A stretch of DNA of 64,000 nt from Acidimicrobiia bacterium (GTDB taxonomy: Bacteria > Actinomycetota > Acidimicrobiia > Spongiisociales > UBA5794), in assembly GCA_041393965.1 (NCBI GenBank), contig JAWKJB010000003.1:248001-312000 (forward strand), in the 5' to 3' direction. Both the position numbers and the translations under genes were made by a program. This document shows positions 17,304 to 26,478 of the stretch, piece by piece. The notes below the pieces were generated by a model. The model was not told where the DNA came from and ran no database searches. It saw only the letters and a list, made by a program, of their open reading frames with translations. Each line of letters begins with the position of its first letter. Position 1 is the first letter of the stretch.

Positions 17304-18374
17304 GTGATGGGTTGGAGCGTTGCGACTCGCAGATTCATGATTCTGGCCATAGCGATTCTGTTGACAAGCAGCGGGCTGGTGGCGCCCGCGGCGGCCAATC
17401 ATCGGGAGAACCAGCGCCATTGGCCACTCCTGCAATACAACCACCGCGGCGAGGATGTTGTGGCCGCCCAGCATCTTCTCAACGGGTGGTCGAGTTCGCC
17501 GATCACCGTCGATGGCGTGTTCGGAAGCAACACACAAAACTCCGTCTCCGGCTTTCAAGCATCGCGGGGCCTCACTGCATCTGGTCGCATCGATGCCGCG
17601 ACATGGGGTCGTCTCGCACCGACGATGTCACAGGGGTACCCAATAGCGGCACATGTGAAGGCACTTCAGCACCTGCTGAACAAGAAGCGCGGTGCCGGCT
17701 TGACTGTTGACGGAGTGTTCGGACCAGCCACCCGATCGTCCGTACTCGCATTTCAGCAGCATACTGGTCTCGTCCAAGATGGGATTGTTGGAGACAACAC
17801 CTGGAAGGCCCTTGCATGGCACTACATCCAGATGCAGGGCTCGATGCCGAACCTCTGCGAGATCGGATCTCAAGACAGCCAAGAGTGGGGGCACGCATCC
17901 ACGGTGGGTGCCGTGGTCAAGGCCGCTTACTACTTCGACCTCGAGTTCTTCGAGGAACTGCCATTCTGGGACACCTCGGTGGAGCACGGCTACGAGATTT
18001 CCGGGCACAGCAGCCACGAGGTCGGTCTCGATGTGGATATCGGCATCATCCTCGACAGCGGAGAGCATTGCACCGGAGGAAACCCCGGACGCGGTACGGG
18101 GTACACAAGCGGATGGTACAACCTCACTGGAATGGCAGAGCTCATCGACGCCCTCAAACGCGGAGCCGACTTCGGATCCAATGGGATGATCTCCGTGATG
18201 TACTTCAATGACCCGTTCTTCTATCAGAGTGATCCGCTCGTGCGATACGCAACCAGCCACCACCACCATGTCCATGTGCGCTACTGTATGACAACCGACA
18301 CAACGACCCAGCGACCCCACCATCACTCGGCCAACTGGGACTCGGGAAACCCGCAGTATGGAGGATGCAGCTGA
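17304..18374 (+). CDS. Secreted peptidoglycan hydrolase: two peptidoglycan-binding repeats and a MepA/M15-like peptidase domain
   Basis: About 356 residues. A signal peptide (ATRRFMILAIAILLTSSG...APAAA) is followed by two PG-binding repeats, each with a VDGVFG.NTQ..V..FQ or VDGVFGPATRSSV.AFQ core (about residues 45-100 and 110-165). The C-terminal domain has SSHEVGLDVDIGI and HHHHVHVRYC, the HxxxxxxD plus HxH zinc pattern of LAS peptidases such as MepA. It therefore probably cuts peptide cross-links in the wall. GTG 17304 and ATG 17307 are adjacent possible starts; AAGGAGG is 7-10 bases upstream. The lipoprotein gene overlaps its stop (TGATG). Confidence 0.85.
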   Translation: MMGWSVATRRFMILAIAILLTSSGLVAPAAANHRENQRHWPLLQYNHRGEDVVAAQHLLNGWSSSPITVDGVFGSNTQNSVSGFQASRGLTASGRIDAATWGRLAPTMSQGYPIAAHVKALQHLLNKKRGAGLTVDGVFGPATRSSVLAFQQHTGLVQDGIVGDNTWKALAWHYIQMQGSMPNLCEIGSQDSQEWGHASTVGAVVKAAYYFDLEFFEELPFWDTSVEHGYEISGHSSHEVGLDVDIGIILDSGEHCTGGNPGRGTGYTSGWYNLTGMAELIDALKRGADFGSNGMISVMYFNDPFFYQSDPLVRYATSHHHHVHVRYCMTTDTTTQRPHHHSANWDSGNPQYGGCS

Positions 18375-19513
18375 TGCGTGTCTCCATCCGATTCGCCGCC
18401 ATCGCCCCTCTGCTGGCTTTCGCCGTTGTTGCATCTGGGTGCGGTGCACAATCGGATACCCAACAGGCCACCACGGATCCGTCCGCAACGGTGACGGTCG
18501 GGGAAAGCATCGTCTCCACTACGACGACAGCGCCGCTCCCGATGACTCCACGCCTGAAGGGAGATTCGCACCGAGACCGCGTGAGCGGGTTCGTTTCATC
18601 GGGTGTGGAATCGGAGGAAGGCATCGTGAGTCTGCTGATCTCAGACGACGGAGATATTCGAGTGATGGAGTTCGCGCGAGATGATGCATTCCATGTCCTC
18701 TACGACGCCCAGGCTCTCCGCCTTGAGTCATCAAGCGAGCTCGGCATTGTTGTCAATACGGGCGCCCTCCCGGGTGGCCCGGACCGACCCAACCCATTCC
18801 TGCGCGAACAGCGGTATGCCCAGTCGGTCGCCGCCCTCGCTATCGAGCGTGGGGATGGAGAAATGGTCAAAGGCGATACGGCGGTGCGGGTGGTCACGAT
18901 GCTGCCTCAGGATCCGGAAACGGGGTTGACAACGATTCGGGACATGGTCGTCGATGTCGGCAACGGCATGGTGCTGCGATTCGTTGAGTATCAACCGGGA
19001 ATGGACCCGCCGGTTGGTATGGGCTCGGCTGCCCGAACCAAGGACATCTCCACTTCGGAGTTCGCGACGACTGCGGCACCCACCTCGGAGCTCGATCTCG
19101 GTTTCGAGCTCGTGGACTCGATCGACGAGGCTGCTACCAGGGCGGGGTTCTCGGTTGAGATTCCTGATCTCCCATCGGGGTTCGACCTTGTGCAGGTCGC
19201 GTTTGCACCGGCACCCGTATCCGATGTGTCCGGGAGCAAGAATGTGGTTGCACTCGTCTTCAGGAAGGCAGCTTGGGAGATCGTCGTGACATATCGGGAC
19301 GCAGCAACACGCGGGGTGTGGACGGATCCCTACCCGTGGGACGGCTATGGGACGCATATCGAGCGACATGGTTCCTTTGAGGTGGTCACCGGTGGAGCTG
19401 TGAACCATGCTTGGGGGGTTGTCGGCGACCGGGTCGTCACGATTGGTGGAGGCGTCGGCGTACCAGATCTTGTGCGCGCCATACAGAGCCTGGATGAGGA
19501 ACCAGGGGCGTAG
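18374..19513 (+). CDS. Secreted lipoprotein of unknown function
   Basis: 379 residues. The signal peptide ends in a lipobox VVASGC, so the mature protein should be lipid-anchored at Cys near residue 22, followed by a Thr/Ser-rich linker (QQATTDPSATVTVG..TTTTAP). The body has no motif I know; its alternating strands and a C-terminal GVPDLVRAIQSL helix are loosely like MucB/RseB-type lipoproteins but this is weak. The start at 18374 rather than the ATG at 18365 is chosen because GGAGG sits 9 bases upstream and the codon overlaps the previous stop as TGATG. It is probably co-expressed with the wall hydrolase. Confidence 0.75.
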   Translation: MRVSIRFAAIAPLLAFAVVASGCGAQSDTQQATTDPSATVTVGESIVSTTTTAPLPMTPRLKGDSHRDRVSGFVSSGVESEEGIVSLLISDDGDIRVMEFARDDAFHVLYDAQALRLESSSELGIVVNTGALPGGPDRPNPFLREQRYAQSVAALAIERGDGEMVKGDTAVRVVTMLPQDPETGLTTIRDMVVDVGNGMVLRFVEYQPGMDPPVGMGSAARTKDISTSEFATTAAPTSELDLGFELVDSIDEAATRAGFSVEIPDLPSGFDLVQVAFAPAPVSDVSGSKNVVALVFRKAAWEIVVTYRDAATRGVWTDPYPWDGYGTHIERHGSFEVVTGGAVNHAWGVVGDRVVTIGGGVGVPDLVRAIQSLDEEPGA

Positions 19514-19618
19514 CTCTCAGAATCACGAGTCCTCAGGTGAGGAATCGCTCAGGGTATCCGCGTCTAGGCCCGATACAGAGAGAAGTCAATCAACTGCTTT
19601 CTGTAAGGGGTCTTCTCG

Positions 19619-20347
19619 ATGCGGGCTGCACGCCGATCGGTCGTTCTCGCCACGGTCACGGCCATGTTCGTCGCCATCATGGCGATACCGGCTGTGGCGG
19701 GATCGGCGGGTCAGTTCCTTTCCAAGATCAACGCTTCTCGGTCTGCAGCGGGGCTGGCGCCGCTCGAGGGCTACTGGGATCTCGCCGATGATGCACGGGC
19801 CCATTCGAACCTGATGGCCGACCGGGGCGAGCTCTTCCACAGCTCGAACCTCGGGAGTGTGACGACCGGCTGGGAGCGGCTCGGGGAGAATGTAGGTGTC
19901 GGACTCGATGTGGCGTCCCTCCACGATGCGTTCATGGCCTCGTCTGGCCACCGCAAGAACATCCTCGGTGACTACAACTACGCCGGTGTCGGAGTGACCG
20001 TCGACGACGAGGGGTTCATGTGGGTCACCGTGATCTTCATGAAGGCCGCACCCGGATTGAACGATCCCGAGGAGACGACGACCACGACGGCGCCACCGGC
20101 AACGACCACGACGACGACCACGACGACGGCGCCACCGGCAACGACCACGACAACGGCGCCACCGGCAACGACCACGACAACGGCGCCACCGGCAACGACC
20201 ACGACCACAACGCAACCCCCGACGACCACCACGGTGTATCGCAGCGCTGACGGTGTTCCCGGCGAGGATGCGATGGCTGCACAGCTCGAACTCATCGCTC
20301 GCTACCCGAGATTCGGCAATCCGTCCCCCGTCGCCCTGATCGATTGA
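19619..20347 (+). CDS. Secreted CAP/SCP-domain protein with Thr/Pro-rich tail
   Basis: 242 residues. A signal peptide (residues 1-27, ..AIMAIPAVAG) precedes a CAP domain (about 30-145): LSKINASRSAAGLAPL, HSNLMADRGELFHSSNL, ERLGENVGVG and the SGHRKNILGDYNYAGVGV signature. A low-complexity linker follows made of APPATTTTT repeats, then a 40-residue tail. Bacterial CAP proteins are extracellular and mostly uncharacterised. The ATG has AAGGGG about 10 bases upstream. A separate transcript from the upstream lipoprotein is possible (105-base gap). Confidence 0.88.
   Translation: MRAARRSVVLATVTAMFVAIMAIPAVAGSAGQFLSKINASRSAAGLAPLEGYWDLADDARAHSNLMADRGELFHSSNLGSVTTGWERLGENVGVGLDVASLHDAFMASSGHRKNILGDYNYAGVGVTVDDEGFMWVTVIFMKAAPGLNDPEETTTTTAPPATTTTTTTTTAPPATTTTTAPPATTTTTAPPATTTTTTQPPTTTTVYRSADGVPGEDAMAAQLELIARYPRFGNPSPVALID
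20083..20234 (+). repeat. In-frame 27-bp tandem repeats coding for Thr/Pro linker
   Basis: Near-identical 27-base units (acggcgccaccggcaacgac plus cacgaca) encode APPATTTTT. Four APPAT cores occur, the last three units almost identical at DNA level, followed by a degenerate TQPPTTTT end. Length variation between strains is likely. Confidence 0.85.
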
Positions 20348-20356
20348 TGGTTCCTC

Positions 20357-20369
20357 GCGCTATGAGCGC
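20357..20369. terminator. Weak hairpin between convergent genes
   Basis: GCGCT and AGCGC pair around ATG in the 12 bases separating the CAP gene from the convergent rhodanese-MoeB gene. Only a 5-bp stem and no T-run. Confidence 0.2.
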
Positions 20370-21421
20370 CCGGAACAGTCGATGCAGTCAGATCGCTTGG
20401 CAACCGAGACGCGATCGAAGCGTCCGGTCCGTGCGTCGTACATGGTGAGGGACCCGAAAAGCCTGTGGTCGACGCCCGCAGCGATCTGGAGTGCCGCGGC
20501 CGCTTGGAGAGATCCGATCACCCCGGTCACCGCCCCGAGGATCCCAACGGTCGAGCAGTCCAGCACCGAGTCGGGGCTTGGGCCGAAGGGAAACAGGCAG
20601 CGGTAACACGGGCCGGTCGACGCGTCGAAGGCCGCGAACTGGCCCTCAAAGGCATATACCGAGCCGTAGATCAGTGGGATCCCGTTCCGTGCGGTGGCAC
20701 GGTTCAGCGCATACCGCACGGCGAAGTTGTCCGTTGCGTCGATGATCACATCGCTGCCACCGATGATCTCGTCGGCATTGTCGCCAGAGACGAGCTCGCG
20801 CATCGTCGAGATGGTGACGAGCGGATTGAGATGGGACAGAGCCGTCGCAGCAGCGTCGACCTTCGCGGTTCCGACATCGGCACTTGTGTACAGCGGCTGG
20901 CGTTGCAGATTCGACAGCTCGACGACATCGTGATCGACGATGGTCACCGCACCGACTCCTGCCGTCACCAGATAGCTCAACGCAGGACACCCCAACCCTC
21001 CGGCACCGACAACGGTGACGGTCGCTGCACCGAGCGCCCGCTGTCCATCGACTCCGAACCCGGTCAGACGGATCTGGCGGTCGAAGCGTTCGATCGCCTC
21101 CTGCGAGAGTCCGGCAGGGCCCGCTGCGGCGCGAAGACGCCGCAGCTCGTCGGCACCGCCCGCGAGCGATGTCGCCGTGACGCCGTTTGAGCGTAGGGCG
21201 GCCACCGCAACCCTCGATCGCACGCCGATGTCACACACGACGAGAACCCGCTGAAGGGGTTGCACGAACGAGAGCGGATCAGCGGTCAGGTCGTCGAGAT
21301 CGATGATCTCGGCTGCGGGGAATGCGGGGTCATTGTCGCGCCCGTGCCGGATGTCGAAGATGCGGTCGTACCCATCCGGGTTGACATCCGCCGCTGCGAT
21401 CTCGATCGGCACATCCGTCAT
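20360..21421 (-). CDS. Rhodanese-like domain fused to ThiF/MoeB adenylyltransferase
   Basis: 353 residues. Residues 1 to about 95 look like a rhodanese domain, with a possible active-site Cys in VLVVCDIGVRSRVAV. The rest is an E1-like adenylyltransferase: ATP loop VVGAGGLGCPALSYLVTAGVG, DHDVVELSNLQRQ, DATDNFAVRYALN, and zinc cysteines in CYRC and CIDC. Such proteins activate the C-terminus of a ubiquitin-like sulfur carrier (MoaD, ThiS or CysO) for thiocarboxylate formation. MoeB-rhodanese fusions normally carry rhodanese at the C-terminus; here the order is reversed. No carrier gene is adjacent. The ATG is 12 bases after the upstream stop. Confidence 0.85.
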   Translation of the reverse strand: MTDVPIEIAAADVNPDGYDRIFDIRHGRDNDPAFPAAEIIDLDDLTADPLSFVQPLQRVLVVCDIGVRSRVAVAALRSNGVTATSLAGGADELRRLRAAAGPAGLSQEAIERFDRQIRLTGFGVDGQRALGAATVTVVGAGGLGCPALSYLVTAGVGAVTIVDHDVVELSNLQRQPLYTSADVGTAKVDAAATALSHLNPLVTISTMRELVSGDNADEIIGGSDVIIDATDNFAVRYALNRATARNGIPLIYGSVYAFEGQFAAFDASTGPCYRCLFPFGPSPDSVLDCSTVGILGAVTGVIGSLQAAAALQIAAGVDHRLFGSLTMYDARTGRFDRVSVAKRSDCIDCSGRS

Positions 21422-21433
21422 GTCGATCGGAGG

Positions 21434-21895
21434 CTAACGGGCCGCGAACCCCTTCCCGGAGGTTGTGCCGACGAGCTCGCGGCGCAGCGCAGGGGCGAGG
21501 CGCGCCGCGAGCGGCGCAGGAATCGGCGGGATGCGATCCGGCACCGAGATCCTGCCTGAGGTGATCCGAACGAGGCGCTCCCGCAGCAATGAGGGCAGGT
21601 AGACCGGCAGTGGGAGGGGACGGCCGCGTTGTGCAGCAGCGGCGAGTCGGAGCAGGTCGGCGACCGCCCCCGGACCGAGCACAGCAACCCAATACCGTCT
21701 GACATACGGGTCGGTGAGTGGGTACCACGACGGATCGCCGATCTCGGTGACGGGACGCACGAGGGGCCGCAAGCGGGCGGTCCGTCGTGGAAGGTCCGAG
21801 ACGCCCGGGAGCGGTGATCGTTTCCCGTCGCAGGGAGGACGGACTCGACGGGGCGAATTCCCGGACGCCTTCGGACTGATCGTGCTGCGGTCCAT
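21434..21895 (-). CDS. Conserved-looking hypothetical protein
   Basis: 153 residues, Arg/Pro-rich at both ends, with a hydrophobic middle (DPYVRRYWVAVLGPGAVADLLRLAAAA). No signal peptide or known motif. An A+T-rich stretch before the ATG (TTGTGC, then TGATATCAATAGGGT on the minus strand) looks like its promoter and stands out from the high-GC background. It is followed 12 bases later by the rhodanese-MoeB gene, suggesting co-transcription. I cannot assign a role. Confidence 0.55.
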   Translation of the reverse strand: MDRSTISPKASGNSPRRVRPPCDGKRSPLPGVSDLPRRTARLRPLVRPVTEIGDPSWYPLTDPYVRRYWVAVLGPGAVADLLRLAAAAQRGRPLPLPVYLPSLLRERLVRITSGRISVPDRIPPIPAPLAARLAPALRRELVGTTSGKGFAAR

Positions 21896-21975
21896 ACCCT
21901 ATTGATATCAAATACACATAACTGAGCACAAGTAGCATCAGAAAGATGCGCGAAAAGTCCCGATGTCCGAGCCCG

Positions 21976-23775
21976 TCAGGTCGGGTGGTCCGTCGCCAAC
22001 TCGGCACCGGTTTGCACGGCCCACAGCGTTGCGTAGATACCCCCGGCGTTCACGAGCTCGGTGTGGGTTCCAACCTCGGCGATCGAACCGCCGTCGAGGA
22101 CATAGATGCGGTCGGCGTTGCGGATCGTCGATAGGCGATGCGCGATGACGAGCATGGTCCGCTGGTGGCTGATGCGAGCAAGGGATCGCTGGATCGCTGC
22201 TTCGGTCTCGTTGTCGACTGCCGAGGTGGCCTCGTCGAGGATGAGGATGGGGGAATCCGTGAGGAGGGCCCGCGCGATCGACAGACGCTGGCGTTGACCG
22301 CCTGACAGCTTCTGCCCGCGTTCGCCGACGATCGTGTCGTATCCGTTCGGGAGCAGCTGGATGAACTGATGCGCTTCGGCCATCTCGGCGGCTGTGACGA
22401 CCTCGTCGCGGGTGGCGTTCGCGACGCCGTACGCGATGTTCTCCGCAACGGTGCCGTGAAAGAGGAACACATCCTGGCTCACCAATGCCATCGATTGGCG
22501 CAGATGCGCGCGCTCAAGGGTGCGGAGGTCGTTCCCGTCGAGCGTGATGGTCCCGGCGTCGGGATCGTAGAACCGAAGCAGGAGCTTGACAATCGTCGTC
22601 TTTCCCGAACCCGTCGCCCCGACAAAGGCCGTGGTCTCGGTTGGGTCCACGCTGAGCGTGAGACCCGACAACACCGGAAATCCCTCGTCGTAGCTGAAGG
22701 TCACATCATCGAACTCGATGCGCCCCTTGGTGTCGGAGGGGTCGATCCGGACGGGCCCGTCGACGATGGTCGGCTCGGTATGGAGGACATCGAAGATGCG
22801 GTTGGTTGACGCCATTGCCCGCTGATACAGATCGACCGTCTGGCCGAGCCGGGTGAGGGGCCACAGCAGCCTCTGTGTCAGGAAGACCATCACCGAGTAG
22901 AGGCCCACATTGAGCTGACCGTCGAGTGCGAGGAAGCCACCCCACACGAGCGTCGCGCTGAATCCCACGAGGATTGCAACGCGAATGAGCGGGGTGAATG
23001 CCGATGACAAGCGGATGGCCGCCCGGTTGGCAACCCGATATTCCTCGGATGCTCCGGCGATGCGTTCGACTTCACGCGCCTCTGCCGTGAAGGCCTTGAT
23101 CGTGGTGATACCCCCGATGTTGTTCGCAAGCTGACTGTTGATGTCGGCCGCCTTTTCGCGGACGGTGGCATAGCGGGGTTCGATGCGTTCCTGGAACTTG
23201 AACGACCCCCACAGGATGACCGGGACCGGAAGGAAGGCGAGCCACGCGACGGACGGCGCGATGATGAAGAAGCTCAAACCGATGAGCACAACGGTGGTCA
23301 GGAGCTGGATGACCTCGTTGGCACCGATGTCGAGGAAGCGTTCGAGCTGGTTGACATCGTCGTTGAGGACCGCCATGAGATCGCCGGTCGATCGATCCTC
23401 GAAGAAGGCAACATCGAGTTCCTGCATGTGGCTGTATGCGTCGATGCGAAGATCGTGCTGGATCGACTGTGCGAGGTTGCGCCACTCGATGCCAAGCAAG
23501 TACTCGAAGATCGACTCAAGCCCCCAAACGACGAAGGTCACGACCGCAATCGCGATGATCTGGTTCCGCTGCTCGGTGATCCCGAGGCGCCCCATCAGCG
23601 AGTCCGACCCGTTCACCACGACATCGATTGCCATACCGATGAGGAACGGTGGGGCGATGTCGACCGCCTTGTTCAGGAAGGACCACACGGTCGCGAGCAC
23701 AATCCGCTTTCGGTACCCGGCGGCGTAGCGCCATAGACGGCGTAGCGGGGGTGCCGGTGTGGTCGCCGTCGTCAT
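21976..23775 (-). CDS. ABC exporter, fused membrane and ATPase domains
   Basis: 599 residues: six-helix membrane domain (to about 320) and nucleotide-binding domain with Walker [14 protein letters not shown]-loop VSQDVF, signature [17 protein letters not shown], Walker [13 protein letters not shown] and switch His in VIAHRLST. It is a homodimer-type or half-transporter resembling multidrug/lipid exporters of the MsbA/LmrA class; the cargo is unknown. The start at ATG 23775 is taken because TACGCT lies 6 bases upstream. The PBP gene lies 75 bases upstream on the same strand. Confidence 0.9.
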   Translation of the reverse strand: MTTATTPAPPLRRLWRYAAGYRKRIVLATVWSFLNKAVDIAPPFLIGMAIDVVVNGSDSLMGRLGITEQRNQIIAIAVVTFVVWGLESIFEYLLGIEWRNLAQSIQHDLRIDAYSHMQELDVAFFEDRSTGDLMAVLNDDVNQLERFLDIGANEVIQLLTTVVLIGLSFFIIAPSVAWLAFLPVPVILWGSFKFQERIEPRYATVREKAADINSQLANNIGGITTIKAFTAEAREVERIAGASEEYRVANRAAIRLSSAFTPLIRVAILVGFSATLVWGGFLALDGQLNVGLYSVMVFLTQRLLWPLTRLGQTVDLYQRAMASTNRIFDVLHTEPTIVDGPVRIDPSDTKGRIEFDDVTFSYDEGFPVLSGLTLSVDPTETTAFVGATGSGKTTIVKLLLRFYDPDAGTITLDGNDLRTLERAHLRQSMALVSQDVFLFHGTVAENIAYGVANATRDEVVTAAEMAEAHQFIQLLPNGYDTIVGERGQKLSGGQRQRLSIARALLTDSPILILDEATSAVDNETEAAIQRSLARISHQRTMLVIAHRLSTIRNADRIYVLDGGSIAEVGTHTELVNAGGIYATLWAVQTGAELATDHPT

Positions 23776-23781
23776 CACCAA

Positions 23782-23787
23782 AGCGTA
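23782..23787 (-). promoter_or_regulatory. Putative -10 element, leaderless ABC exporter promoter
   Basis: TACGCT on the minus strand with TTGGTG between it and the ATG at 23775 (6 bases). Confidence 0.4.
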
Positions 23788-23850
23788 GGCAGAGGACAGG
23801 GACCATGGGGCGGTGCTCCGAGACGGGCCACGGATCGCACGGACCGCGGC

Positions 23851-26355
23851 TCAGGGCGCGGGCACGCCGATCCGAACCGAGATGATGGCACCATTGCTCA
23901 CGGCGGCTCCCGGCGCAGGGTTCGTGCTGATGACGATGCCGTGGAGCTCTGCATTCGATGTTGGGATTTCCACGAGACTCCAACCGAGCGAGATACCGGT
24001 CTCTGCCGCGAACTCCGACAGCTTCGCCGTCACCTCGAGTTGGGTGAGGCCTCGCAGGTCGACAAGGCCGACGGTCTCGGCAACACCCGACGACACCTGC
24101 ACCTCGACCCTCGACCCTTGGCGCACCAGGGTGCCGGAGACGGGAACCGTTTCGAGGAAGGTGCCTTGTGGGAGAAGCGAGGGAATCTCGACGACATCGG
24201 CGTACAGACCCGCTGCGTACAGATCGGAGATGACCGTCTTGGTCGACAGTCCGGGCTCGGGTACCGCGGTGAACGGGGTCTGGCGGTAGATGTCCGTACC
24301 GGCGGGTTCGGGCGGGAAGTCGATGGTCGGGATTCCGAGTGTTGCGAACTCCATGAATTCGCGCCACACGGGGGCCGCGAGCGTTCCACCGGCGGCACTG
24401 CGGTAATACTGCTCGGTCTGTTCGAGGTCGTTGAAGACGGTGAAGTCCTTGAGCGGAACACGGCCGTCTGCGTCCCCGATCCAGACAACGGTTGTCATCT
24501 GGGGAATGAACCCTGCGAACCACACATCGGCGTTGTCGGTCGAGGTGCCGGTCTTTCCTGCCTGTGGACGGTCGATGTCAGCGCGCCGGCCGGTCCCGGA
24601 GGTCACCACCTTCTTGAGGGACCCGACGACGGCTGCGGCCACCTGTCCGTTGAGCACCGAGCGCGGCTGGGGTGTGTGCTCGTAGATGACGGTGCCATCT
24701 GCCGCGGTGATGCGTTCGATGAGATACGGCTCGTGGTATTCGCCGTAATTCGCGAGCGTCGAGTACACGACCGCGACATCCTCCGGGCGGACATCTTGGG
24801 CCCCGAGCGTGATCGACAGATGTTCCGCGAGCGGCGTTCTGATACCGAGTCTCGTTGCCATCTCGACCACGGACGCGGGACCGATCTGCTCGACGAGGCG
24901 CGCGTAGACCGCGTTGACCGAGTTATAGGTCGCCGAATCGAGGGTCCGCAGGTCGTTGCCCGAGCTTCCACCTGCGTTGTCGACCGTCCAAACATCATTC
25001 TCACAGTTTGCGGACGGGTCGCACGGAATGAGCGCCGGGCTCGCATCGTTCCAGTACGAGCCGAGCGTTATGGGTATGCCGTCCCGGGTACCCGAATCGA
25101 GCGCTGCGGCAAGTGTGATCGGCTTGAAGACGGAACCGGCATGACGGGCGCCTCCCGATGCAAGGTCGTATGGCCGCTGGCCGGCTTCGATGTCATCCCC
25201 GAAGTCGAGACCGGATGCCATCACCCGAATCGCTCCCGTCGCGTTGTCGATCGTCGAGATCGCCCCCGTCGGCCCATCGAGGCCGGGCCGGAACCAGGCG
25301 CGGAGGATCCGATTCGCTTCGGTCTGGAGTCGGTTGTTGACCGTGATGTCGATGCGCAGACCCCCGCCGCCGTCGCAGTCGGTCACCGAGGCCGGACATC
25401 CGAACACGGCACGCTTGCGTTCCTCGTAGGTTTCACCCAATCCGAATTCGTTGGTATCGAGCAAGGTGCGATTGACCCGCGACATGATGGCTTGGGGTGT
25501 CGAGATCTCCTTCGTCTCGTTTGGGATGACACCGAGCGGTTTGGCCTTCGCCGCTGCGGCCTCATCGCGCGTGATGTAGTTGTTGACGACCATGCGGTCG
25601 ATGGTTCGGTTCCTTGCCGCGAGGGCGTTGTCTGCTCCCGAACGCGGGTGGTAGTAGGTGGGGTTCCGGATCGGGACGGGAAGGAGGGCGGCCTCTTCGA
25701 GGGTGAGATCGTCGAGGGACTTACCGAAATACTCCTCGGCGGCGGCATTGATTCCGTAGGCGTTCGAGCCGAAATAGACCGAGTTGGCCCAGAATTCGAG
25801 GATCTGATCCTTGCTGTAGCGATGCTCGAGCTCGGCGGCAAGCACCGCTTCGCACAGCTTGCGTTCGATGGTCTGGTCAGACGAGAGGAAGTTCTGTTTG
25901 ACGACCTGTTGGGTGATCGTCGAACCACCACCGGAAGGGGAGTTGACGAGGCGTCCGATCATGGCGCGTCCGATCGCGGAGAAGTCGATGCCCTCGTGCT
26001 GGTAGAAGGATTTGTCCTCCGCGGAAAGGAGCGCAGCGACGACGAGGTCTGGCATCTCGTCGAGGCTGATGGGCTGGGAGTTGCGCTCCGTCAGCTGCCC
26101 CATCTTGACGCGGTCCTGGGAATAGACCGTTGAGAGTCGCGACAGGTCGGGGAATGCGAGATCGATCTCGGAGGTGTCACACAGGTATTCCTCCTGGAGC
26201 GAATCAGCTGCGCCATATGCCGTGTTCGCCGACAAGAACCCGAAGAATCCGACCCATGTGGCCCCCGCGATGACGAAAACCCCCAATCCGACGAGGGCGG
26301 GAAGACGCCTGCGGTATCGCTCCATACGCTCGATCTGTCGAATCGGAGGTTCCAT
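23851..26355 (-). CDS. Class A penicillin-binding protein with C-terminal PASTA region
   Basis: 834 residues. A short cytoplasmic N-terminus and one membrane helix (about 18-45) precede a GT51 glycosyltransferase domain (SAEDKSFYQHEGID, GGSTITQQVVKQN, ELEHRYSKDQILEFWAN) and a transpeptidase domain with SVFK (GSVFKPITLA), SVN (YNSVNAVYARL) and KTGTS boxes. All three penicillin-binding motifs are intact. The C-terminal ~140 residues form two PASTA-like repeats that probably bind peptidoglycan. It polymerises and cross-links wall peptidoglycan. The first ATG is used; Met11 is an alternative. Divergent from the mutase gene. Confidence 0.93.
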   Translation of the reverse strand: MEPPIRQIERMERYRRRLPALVGLGVFVIAGATWVGFFGFLSANTAYGAADSLQEEYLCDTSEIDLAFPDLSRLSTVYSQDRVKMGQLTERNSQPISLDEMPDLVVAALLSAEDKSFYQHEGIDFSAIGRAMIGRLVNSPSGGGSTITQQVVKQNFLSSDQTIERKLCEAVLAAELEHRYSKDQILEFWANSVYFGSNAYGINAAAEEYFGKSLDDLTLEEAALLPVPIRNPTYYHPRSGADNALAARNRTIDRMVVNNYITRDEAAAAKAKPLGVIPNETKEISTPQAIMSRVNRTLLDTNEFGLGETYEERKRAVFGCPASVTDCDGGGGLRIDITVNNRLQTEANRILRAWFRPGLDGPTGAISTIDNATGAIRVMASGLDFGDDIEAGQRPYDLASGGARHAGSVFKPITLAAALDSGTRDGIPITLGSYWNDASPALIPCDPSANCENDVWTVDNAGGSSGNDLRTLDSATYNSVNAVYARLVEQIGPASVVEMATRLGIRTPLAEHLSITLGAQDVRPEDVAVVYSTLANYGEYHEPYLIERITAADGTVIYEHTPQPRSVLNGQVAAAVVGSLKKVVTSGTGRRADIDRPQAGKTGTSTDNADVWFAGFIPQMTTVVWIGDADGRVPLKDFTVFNDLEQTEQYYRSAAGGTLAAPVWREFMEFATLGIPTIDFPPEPAGTDIYRQTPFTAVPEPGLSTKTVISDLYAAGLYADVVEIPSLLPQGTFLETVPVSGTLVRQGSRVEVQVSSGVAETVGLVDLRGLTQLEVTAKLSEFAAETGISLGWSLVEIPTSNAELHGIVISTNPAPGAAVSNGAIISVRIGVPAP

Positions 26356-26478
26356 GGTCCTGCCTGTCGAGCCGAAGCGGCACGATGCGCGCCAGCCCGG
26401 CCCTTGGTCGTGATGCTGCAGCGTGCAGCGGTACTATCGGCACCGATTCCGAGCATAGGTACCGACCCCGGATAGGCG

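Noticed and set aside
20083..20234. Tandem DNA repeats as a mobile or intergenic repeat
   Set aside because: They are in frame and encode the Thr/Pro linker of the secreted CAP protein.
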